NCBI GenBank assembly: GCA_023393895.1
Contig: JAEXBT010000227.1
Coordinates: 1 to 10,648 of the forward strand
DNA from: Pseudomonadota bacterium
Lineage (GTDB): Bacteria > Pseudomonadota > Gammaproteobacteria > Xanthomonadales > Xanthomonadaceae
DNA length: 10,648 bases
Direction: 5' to 3'
Shown piece by piece: positions 5,548 to 10,648 of the stretch; positions within the stretch are counted from its first letter, which is position 1, and each line of letters begins with the position of its first letter. A model generated the notes under the pieces. The model had not been told where the DNA came from. It did no database searches and saw only the letters and a list, made by a program, of their open reading frames with translations. Position numbers and translations under genes: made by a program.

Positions 5548-7386
5548 ATGGACACCGCCCTCACCCTCACCACCGACATGAAGCTCGTCCTCGGGCTGGT
5601 GGCGCTGACGATGGTGCTGTTCCTGTTCGACCGGTTGCGCGCGGACCTGGTCGCGCTGGTGGTGCTGGTCCTGCTCGGCCTGACCGGGCTGGTCGCGCCC
5701 GAGGACCTGTTCGGCGGCTTCGCCGGCAACGCGGTGATCAGCATCATCGCCACCATGATCCTGGGCGCCGGACTCGAACGCACCGGCGCGCTCAACCGGC
5801 TGGCCGGCTGGCTGCTGCGCCGCGCCGAGGGCAGCGAACGGCGGCTACTGCTCTACACCTCAGCGATGGCGGGGCTCAATTCCTCGATCATGCAGAACCC
5901 GTCGGTGATGGCGCTGTACCTGCCGGTGGCCTCGCGCCTGTCCGCGCGCACCGGCGTCGCGCTCTCGCGCCTGCTGCTGCCGATCGCCGCGGCGATCATC
6001 ATGGGCGGCGGCCTGACGATGGTCGGCAATTCGCCGCTGATCCTGCTCAACGACCTGCTGGTGTCGGCCAATGCCAACCTGCCTTCCGGCGCGGTGTCGC
6101 TGACCCAGCTGAAGATGTTCGCGCCGCTGCCGATTGGCATCGCGCTGGTGCTGCTGTCGCTCGGCTATTTCCGCTGGCGCGGCGACCGCCTGCTCAGCCA
6201 CGAGGATGACGGCGGCGTCACCCCCGGCCGTACCCAGAGCTATTTCGCGCAGGCCTACGGCATCGAGGGCGAGGTCTTCGAGCTGACCGTGAGCGCCGAC
6301 AGCCCGCTGGTCGGCATGACGCTGGGCGAAGTCGAGGCCATGGACGATTCGCCCCTGATCCTGGCGCTGAAATCCAGCGACGAGGCACGGCTCGCACCCA
6401 GTGCCGACGCCCGCATCTGGGTGGGCGACGTGATCGGCGCGATGGGCCAGCGCGATGCGATCGCAGCGTTCTCGCAGGCCAACTTCCTGCGCATGAGCGC
6501 ACGGCTGCGGCAGTTCGCCGACCTGTTCAACCCGAGCCGCGCCGGCATCGCCGAGGCGGTCATCCCGCCCAATTCGCACTTCATCGGCAAGACCGCCAGC
6601 GACCTGCAGCTGCGCAAGAAGCACCGGCTCAGCCTGCTGGCGGTGAACCGCGACAAGGAAGTGATCCGCGAGGACCTGCGCTCACTGCCGCTGCGCGCGG
6701 GCGACATGCTGGTGCTGCACAGCATCTGGCGCAACCTGGGCGATGCAGCGGCGAAGAAGGACTTCGTGGTGGTCACCGATTACCCGAAGGGCGAGCAGCG
6801 CCCGCACAAGTTCAAGATCGCGATGGGCATCTTCGCGGTCACCATGCTGATCGCGCTGTCGTCGCGGATCCCGGTGCCGATCGCGCTGATGACCGGCGTG
6901 GCCGGCATGCTGATTGCCGGCGTCATCAACATGGACGAGGCCTATGCCTCGATCAACTGGAAGACCGTGTTCCTGATGGCCTGCCTGATCCCGCTGGGCT
7001 GGGCGATGGATTCCTCCGGCGCGGCGGCGTGGGTAGCCGGCCACACCATCGACAGGATCCCGCAGGGCACGCCGCTGTGGTTGATCGAGATCGCGCTGGC
7101 GGTGCTGACCGTGGCGTTCTCGCTGGTGGTCAGCCACGTCGGTGCGACGATCATGATGGTGCCGCTCGCCATCAACCTGGCGCTGGCGGCCAACGGCAAC
7201 CCGATGGTGTTCGCGCTGATCGTGGCGCTCTCGGCCTCCAACAACTTCATGACCTCGACCAACCCGGTGATCTCGATGGTGGTCGGCCCCGGCAACTACA
7301 CCTCGCGCGACCTCTGGCGGGTCGGCCTGCCGCTTTCGATGCTCTACACCGCGCTGATCGTGCTGATGGTCAACCTGCTCTGGTAG
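5548..7386 (+). CDS. SLC13/DASS-type permease with two internal RCK_C (TrkA_C) domains
   Basis: This 612-residue inner-membrane protein has the layout of the SLC13/ArsB-like ion transporter group. An N-terminal membrane half (residues 10-205) and a C-terminal membrane half (about 425-612) are separated by a soluble section (about 226-420) resembling two successive RCK_C regulatory domains. The re-entrant hairpin motifs are recognisable but divergent: 'SSIMQNPSVMALYLP' (112-126) stands where many relatives have a Thr after the Asn, 'SHVGATIMMVP' (529-539) lacks the usual Asn, and 'GLTMVGNSPL' (155-164) occurs in place of G-T-x-x-N. The C-terminal 'GPGNYTSRDLWRVGLPLS' is well kept. Such proteins carry dicarboxylates, sulfate or other anions with Na+ or H+. 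The substrate here cannot be told. An alternative start is Met11 at 5578. It could be co-transcribed with trmB (29-bp gap) or use a local promoter. Confidence 0.88.
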   Translation: MDTALTLTTDMKLVLGLVALTMVLFLFDRLRADLVALVVLVLLGLTGLVAPEDLFGGFAGNAVISIIATMILGAGLERTGALNRLAGWLLRRAEGSERRLLLYTSAMAGLNSSIMQNPSVMALYLPVASRLSARTGVALSRLLLPIAAAIIMGGGLTMVGNSPLILLNDLLVSANANLPSGAVSLTQLKMFAPLPIGIALVLLSLGYFRWRGDRLLSHEDDGGVTPGRTQSYFAQAYGIEGEVFELTVSADSPLVGMTLGEVEAMDDSPLILALKSSDEARLAPSADARIWVGDVIGAMGQRDAIAAFSQANFLRMSARLRQFADLFNPSRAGIAEAVIPPNSHFIGKTASDLQLRKKHRLSLLAVNRDKEVIREDLRSLPLRAGDMLVLHSIWRNLGDAAAKKDFVVVTDYPKGEQRPHKFKIAMGIFAVTMLIALSSRIPVPIALMTGVAGMLIAGVINMDEAYASINWKTVFLMACLIPLGWAMDSSGAAAWVAGHTIDRIPQGTPLWLIEIALAVLTVAFSLVVSHVGATIMMVPLAINLALAANGNPMVFALIVALSASNNFMTSTNPVISMVVGPGNYTSRDLWRVGLPLSMLYTALIVLMVNLLW

Positions 7387-7390
7387 CCGT

Positions 7391-7714
7391 TCAGCCCGGC
7401 ACCACCTCGCCATCGCGCACCGCCAATGGCACCGCGCGCAATGCATCGCCACGGCATGGCCCGGCCACGCAGGTGCCACCGGCCAGCTCGAAGCTGGCAC
7501 CATGCACCGCGCACACCAGCAGGCCGTCCCGGCTCTTCAGGAACTGGCCGGGCGCCCAGTCCAGCCGGCGTCCGGCGTGCGGACACACGTTCAGCCAGCC
7601 ACGTACCGCGCCAGCGTCACGGTGGACGATCACCGATTCCGCGGTGCCATCCACCTCCATCTCGATTTCGGCGAAACCGCCCTCTTCGATGTCATTGAGC
7701 CGGATCGGCGTCAT
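7391..7714 (-). CDS. Small Rieske [2Fe-2S] ferredoxin-like protein
   Basis: This single-domain Rieske protein of 107 residues has both halves of the cluster-binding motif: C-x-H in 'NVCPHAGRRLD' (Cys44, His46) and C-x2-H in 'LLVCAVHGASF' (Cys68, His71). These bind a [2Fe-2S] cluster with two Cys and two His ligands. There is no signal peptide, membrane segment or catalytic domain, so it is probably a soluble cytoplasmic electron carrier or a small subunit like NirD-type proteins. Its redox partner is not evident from the neighbours. The start at 7714 is supported by a Shine-Dalgarno AAGGAG (7726-7731) 11 nt upstream. Its stop is 4 bp from the stop of the convergent transporter gene, so the two transcripts probably overlap. 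The small membrane protein gene lies divergently 77 bp away. Confidence 0.93.
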   Translation of the reverse strand: MTPIRLNDIEEGGFAEIEMEVDGTAESVIVHRDAGAVRGWLNVCPHAGRRLDWAPGQFLKSRDGLLVCAVHGASFELAGGTCVAGPCRGDALRAVPLAVRDGEVVPG

Positions 7715-7791
7715 GGTTTAACGGACTCCTTACAACTGCGGCGGCGCGGCGCCGGATACTGGAAGGCCGTTGCACCGGCCCGGAGCCATCG
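7715..7791. promoter_or_regulatory. Divergent intergenic region between the Rieske and small membrane protein genes
   Basis: These 77 bp must hold promoter signals for two divergent genes. On the plus strand GATACT (7755-7760) with TTACAA (7730-7735) is a candidate pair, but the 19-bp spacing is long. On the minus strand I see the Rieske ribosome site (AAGGAG, 7726-7731) and no clear -10/-35 pair. Confidence 0.3.
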
Positions 7792-8073
7792 ATGTTCGCA
7801 CAGTGGTTGCACCATCCGCAGATCACCCGCCTGCAGGCGCGTTTCGCCGCGCGTCGTCCGCGCCATCCGCTGGCGCGGCTGCTTCTGGGCGCTGCGGGCG
7901 TGGCCTTGCTGCTGGTCCTGCTGGTTGCCGGCGTGTTCCTCGGCATTGCCATGCTCATCGGTGCGGGCGTGTGGCGCGCCCTGCGTCAGCGCGGTCGGCC
8001 GCAGGCCACCGGCCGGGTGATCGAAGGCGAGTTCCGCCACGCGCGCCACGGCGCGTTGCCGCAAGCGCACTGA
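7792..8073 (+). CDS. Small membrane protein of unknown function
   Basis: I do not recognise this 93-residue protein. It has a basic N-terminal region (many Arg/His up to residue 29) and a hydrophobic stretch of 32 residues (about 30-61, rich in Leu, Val, Ala and Gly). That stretch could be one long helix or a tight two-helix hairpin with the turn near Gly47-Gly51. A basic tail follows, containing 'GRVIEGEFRH'. Positive charge on both flanks fits a hairpin with both ends in the cytoplasm. A Shine-Dalgarno GGAG (7782-7785) lies 6 nt before the ATG, and codon use matches the neighbours, so it is probably a real gene. It ends 11 bp before the FAH-family gene, which has no ribosome site of its own, suggesting coupled translation. 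Confidence 0.72.
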   Translation: MFAQWLHHPQITRLQARFAARRPRHPLARLLLGAAGVALLLVLLVAGVFLGIAMLIGAGVWRALRQRGRPQATGRVIEGEFRHARHGALPQAH

Positions 8074-8084
8074 TCCTCCACTCC

Positions 8085-8822
8085 ATGACCGATCTGGTCC
8101 CGGCCCGCGATCCGGTGCGTTTGCCCGTGCGTGGCACCGGGCTGGCGGCTGATGCCGCTTTCCCGGTGCGGCGCATTTACTGCGTGGGACGCAACTTCGC
8201 CGACCACGCGCGCGAGATGGGCGCCGCGGCCCCGGCCTCGCGCGCCGAACGCGGCACCCCGGTGTTCTTCATGAAACCCGCCGATGCGCTGGTGGGCGAT
8301 GGCGCCCTGCCCTACCCGCCCGGCACCGCGGACCTGCACCATGAAGTGGAACTCGTGGTCGCGCTCGGCCACGATGCAGCCGGTGGCGAACTCACCCGCA
8401 CGGCCGCCGACGCGCTGGTGCTGGCCTATGGCGTCGGTCTCGACCTGACCCGCCGCGACCTGCAGGCCATCGCCAAGTCGAAGGGATTGCCCTGGGACGC
8501 CGGCAAGAGCTTCGATGCCTGCGCGGTCTGCAGTTCGCTCTGGCTCAAGGACGACCTGCCCGACATCGAGGGCCTCGGGCTGCATCTGGAAGTCAACGGC
8601 GAATCCCGCCAGCAGGGCAGCTTCCGCGACCTGATCTGGGACGTGCCGGACATCCTCGTCGAACTCTCGCGGCTGTACGCGCTGAAGGCAGGCGACCTGA
8701 TCTACATGGGCACGCCCGCCGGGGTCGCCGCGCTGGCACCGGGTGACCGCTTCACCGCGACGGTGACGGGCTCCCCGATCCAACTGGCAGGGGAGATGGC
8801 GTCGAACGGGATGAACCGTTAA
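8085..8822 (+). CDS. Fumarylacetoacetate hydrolase (FAH) family protein
   Basis: This 245-residue enzyme matches the single-domain FAH superfamily, which includes acylpyruvate hydrolases, oxaloacetate decarboxylases and isomerases of aromatic breakdown. Visible motifs are 'IYCVGRNFADHAREMG' near the N-terminus, 'PVFFMKPADAL', the metal-binding pair in 'HHEVEL' (Glu87, Glu89) with Asp120 in 'GVGLDLTRRDLQ', 'KGLPWDAGKSFD', and 'GDLIYMGTPAGVAAL' near the C-terminus. These residues hold Mg2+/Mn2+ and the substrate's keto-acid group. The closest general type is YcgM/FAHD1-like acylpyruvase, but the exact substrate cannot be assigned from sequence. The start at 8085 follows the small membrane protein by 11 bp, with no clear Shine-Dalgarno. 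mscL follows after 69 bp. Confidence 0.93.
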   Translation: MTDLVPARDPVRLPVRGTGLAADAAFPVRRIYCVGRNFADHAREMGAAAPASRAERGTPVFFMKPADALVGDGALPYPPGTADLHHEVELVVALGHDAAGGELTRTAADALVLAYGVGLDLTRRDLQAIAKSKGLPWDAGKSFDACAVCSSLWLKDDLPDIEGLGLHLEVNGESRQQGSFRDLIWDVPDILVELSRLYALKAGDLIYMGTPAGVAALAPGDRFTATVTGSPIQLAGEMASNGMNR

Positions 8823-8865
8823 TCTCCATCCCGTCGCGTACTGTGACGCGCGACACCTTCCCTCA

Positions 8866-8895
8866 ATGCAAGAGAACAACAAGACACGGGCATGA
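8866..8895 (+). other. Nine-codon leader ORF overlapping the mscL start
   Basis: An ATG at 8866 opens a short frame encoding MQENNKTRA whose TGA (8893-8895) overlaps the mscL ATG as ATGA. mscL itself has only a weak ribosome site. Such an arrangement could couple mscL translation to the leader. The leader also lacks a strong Shine-Dalgarno, so this may be chance. Confidence 0.25.
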
Positions 8896-9287
8896 TCAGC
8901 GAGTTCAAGGAGTTCATCGCCAAGGGCAACGTGGTCGACCTCGCCGTCGGCGTGGTGATCGGCGCGGCATTCGGCAAGATCGTGACCGCCCTGGTCGACG
9001 GCATCGTCATGCCGGCGATCGGCGCGTTGACCGGCGGCGTCAGCGTCAGCGACTGGAAGCACGTCATCTCCCCGGCGCGGATCGGCGCGGACGGCAAGGA
9101 AGTGGCGGCGGAGGTCGCGATCCGGTACGGCGAGTTCATCCAGACCGCCATCGACTTCCTGCTGATCGCGTTCGTCATCTTCCTGTTCCTGAAGGCCTAC
9201 AACCGCATGCGCACGCCCGCGGCCGAGGAGGCGCCGGCTGAAGAAGTGCTGCTGCTGCGCGAGATCCGCGACTCGCTGCAGAAGTAA
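8892..9287 (+). CDS. mscL: Large-conductance mechanosensitive channel MscL
   Basis: MscL is a homopentameric inner-membrane channel that opens under high membrane tension and releases solutes during osmotic downshock. The 131-residue protein is of usual length. It has an N-terminal amphipathic helix '[19 protein letters not shown]', pore-lining TM1 '[17 protein letters not shown]' with the small-residue pattern needed for tight packing, 'PAIGALTGG', and a periplasmic loop (about 50-75). TM2 is '[21 protein letters not shown]', and the cytoplasmic helix bundle ends '[12 protein letters not shown]'. No odd residues are seen. The ATG at 8892 is fixed by the family N-terminus. The gene may be read with the upstream FAH gene (69 bp). 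A hairpin after the stop could end the transcript. Confidence 0.97.
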   Translation: MISEFKEFIAKGNVVDLAVGVVIGAAFGKIVTALVDGIVMPAIGALTGGVSVSDWKHVISPARIGADGKEVAAEVAIRYGEFIQTAIDFLLIAFVIFLFLKAYNRMRTPAAEEAPAEEVLLLREIRDSLQK

Positions 9288-9304
9288 CACACGTCTCCGC
9301 GACG

Positions 9305-9344
9305 CGACGGGGCCGCGGGCGGTATGCTCGCGGCTTCGTCGTTT
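9305..9344 (+). terminator. Long hairpin downstream of mscL, candidate terminator
   Basis: CGACGGGGCCGCG (9305-9317) pairs with CGCGGCTTCGTCG (9329-9341) over 13 bp including two adjacent G-U pairs, around an 11-nt loop. A short TTT follows (9342-9344). It lies 17 bp after the mscL stop and just before the peptidase gene. The T-run is short for a strong intrinsic terminator. The loop contains TATGCT (9323-9328), a possible -10 for the next gene. Confidence 0.45.
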
Positions 9345-9356
9345 AGGGGATGCTCG

Positions 9357-10648
9357 ATGCGCCTTCGTCACCTCCTTGTGCCGCTGGTCCTCGCCTTCTC
9401 GGTGCCGGCCGCCAGCGGTCTCGCCGCCCCCGCCACCTCCAACGCAGTGCCCGAAGCGGCGATGCGCGATACCGAGCGCTTGCGCCAGGCCGCACTGGGC
9501 GATGACACCGCCTGGCAGGTGCTGGAATCGCTGACCACCGAGGTCGGCCCGCGGCTGGCGGGCAGCGAGGCCGATGCACGCGCAGTGGCGTGGATGGTGG
9601 CGAAGTTCGAATCGCTCGGCTTCGACAAGGTCTGGACCGAGCCGGTCACCTTCCCGAAATGGGTCCGCCGTGGCGAGTCCGCCGCGGTGCTGGGCGCCAG
9701 TGCGCAACCGCTGCATGTCACTGCCCTCGGCGGCAGCATCGGGGGCACTGTGGAAGGCGAGATCGTGCGCTTCGCCACGCTGGCCGAGCTGGAGGCCGCG
9801 CCCGCAGGTTCGCTGGCGGGCAAGATCGCCTTCCTCGACTACCGCATGGCGCGGGTCAAGGACGGCAGCGGTTATGGTCCGGGGTCGCGCGGCCGCAGCC
9901 GCGGGCCTTCCGCGGCCATTCGCGCCGGCGCCAGCGCCTTCCTGCTGCGCTCGGTCGGCACCGACGACCATCGCAATCCGCACACCGGCATGACCCGCTA
10001 CGACGAGGGCCTGGCACCGGTGCCTGCCGCCGCCCTCTCCAACCCGGATGCCGATCAGCTGACCCGCCTGCTCGCACGCGGCCCGGTGCGCGTGCGCCTC
10101 GCGCTCGACTGCGGCTGGGACGGCGAGTACACCTCGCAGAATGTCATCGCCGAGATCACCGGCCATGGCCGGCCCGAGGAAGTCGTCGCCATCGGTGGCC
10201 ACCTCGATTCCTGGGACCTCGGCACCGGCGCGATCGACGATGGCGCCGGGGTGGCGATCACCACCGCGGCGGCCATTCTGGTGAAGCGGCAGAACCTGCG
10301 GCCGCTGCGCACGATCCGGGTGATCGCCTTCGCCAACGAGGAACAGGGGCTGGTCGGCGGCAAGGCCTACGCACAGGCCCATCAGGGCGAGGTCGCGCGC
10401 CACCAGATCATGGCCGAAAGCGACTTCGGCGCCGGCCGCATCTATGCCATCACCTTCAGCGAAGGCGGACGTGGCAGCGACGCGGCGCATCAGATCGCGC
10501 AGGCACTGGCGCCGCTGGGCATCGTGCCGGCGACCGACGGTGGCCCGGGGCCGGACATCATCGCCTCGGCCGGAAACGGCGCGGCGTGGGCATCACTGCA
10601 TCAGGATGGCAGCGACTACTTCGACCTGCACCACACGCCAGACGATAC
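9357..10648 (+). CDS. Secreted M28-family zinc metallopeptidase, C-terminus beyond window
   Basis: The frame runs for 430 codons to the right edge without a stop. Residues 1-24 are a Sec signal peptide (MRLRHLLVPLVLAFSVPAAS..., cut near GLA/A), so the enzyme acts in the periplasm or outside. A PA-like insert (about 125-240, 'AFLDYRMARVKDGSGYGPGS') is followed by the co-catalytic zinc core of M28 aminopeptidases and carboxypeptidases. That core comprises 'GGHLDSWDLGTGAIDDGAG' (ligands His282, Asp294), 'FANEEQG' (Glu328 catalytic base, Glu329 ligand), 'ESDFG' (Asp356 ligand) and 'LHHTPDD' (His ligand at 425/426) at the very edge. All metal ligands are therefore present. The start at 9357 is set by the signal peptide. 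AGGGGA (9345-9350) 6 nt upstream serves as ribosome site. The preceding ATG at 9350 is out of frame. The substrate is probably the N-terminus of peptides. Confidence 0.94.
   Translation, partial: MRLRHLLVPLVLAFSVPAASGLAAPATSNAVPEAAMRDTERLRQAALGDDTAWQVLESLTTEVGPRLAGSEADARAVAWMVAKFESLGFDKVWTEPVTFPKWVRRGESAAVLGASAQPLHVTALGGSIGGTVEGEIVRFATLAELEAAPAGSLAGKIAFLDYRMARVKDGSGYGPGSRGRSRGPSAAIRAGASAFLLRSVGTDDHRNPHTGMTRYDEGLAPVPAAALSNPDADQLTRLLARGPVRVRLALDCGWDGEYTSQNVIAEITGHGRPEEVVAIGGHLDSWDLGTGAIDDGAGVAITTAAAILVKRQNLRPLRTIRVIAFANEEQGLVGGKAYAQAHQGEVARHQIMAESDFGAGRIYAITFSEGGRGSDAAHQIAQALAPLGIVPATDGGPGPDIIASAGNGAAWASLHQDGSDYFDLHHTPDD

Noticed and set aside
7986..10490. Open frame of 834 codons on the minus strand across the FAH, mscL and peptidase genes
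   Set aside because: It is antisense to three well-supported genes at once, with His/Gln/Arg/Gly-rich sequence and no recognisable domain. Long antisense frames are expected at this G+C level.
1..10648. CRISPR array, toxin-antitoxin pair, defence cluster or retron
   Set aside because: I saw no regularly spaced repeats and no proteins of these families in the window. Any cargo of the integrative element would lie beyond the left edge.

Overview
The window looks like a G+C-rich gammaproteobacterial chromosome, most likely Xanthomonadaceae/Lysobacteraceae (Lysobacter, Luteimonas or Xanthomonas type). I infer this from the codon bias (nearly all third positions G or C), the thiS/thiG-trmB neighbourhood and the protein sequences. 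No database search was possible.

Left edge (1-1010): this is the end of an integrative element. A tyrosine recombinase gene starts less than 100 bp from the 3' end of a tRNA-Gly(CCC) gene and runs away from it, the usual arrangement for an island or prophage inserted into the 3' part of a tRNA. The integrase is cut off after its core-binding region by an IS3-family insertion sequence. Only the left end of the IS and the first 21 codons of its orfA lie in the window. The integrase therefore lacks its catalytic domain, and the element is probably stranded unless another integrase acts on it. The 50 bp next to the tRNA are strikingly AT-rich (about 34% G+C), and a tandem 12-bp repeat sits just upstream of the integrase start.

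1009-3006 (minus strand): the tRNA-Gly has its own sigma70-like promoter. Upstream of it lies a large secreted GDSL esterase with a C-terminal autotransporter beta-barrel.

3135-7386 (plus strand): thiS (sulfur carrier), a YdcH/DUF465 small protein, thiG (thiazole synthase), trmB (tRNA m7G46 methyltransferase, start overlapping the thiG stop) and an SLC13-type transporter with a cytosolic pair of RCK_C-like domains. The small gene and about 620 bp separate the two thiamin genes, whose products work together. Both thi genes have a -10-like hexamer only 6 bp before the ATG and no Shine-Dalgarno sequence, which raises the possibility of leaderless transcripts.

7391-10648: a small Rieske [2Fe-2S] protein on the minus strand converges on the transporter gene with 4 bp between them. 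Then, on the plus strand, come a small membrane protein of unknown function, a fumarylacetoacetate hydrolase family enzyme, mscL, and a secreted M28 zinc peptidase that runs off the right edge.

Most of the window is ordinary core genome. I see no CRISPR array, defence system or biosynthetic cluster. The parts most worth following up are the IS-broken integrase at the tRNA, the split thi locus with its possible leaderless starts, and a few hairpins and short leader signals.
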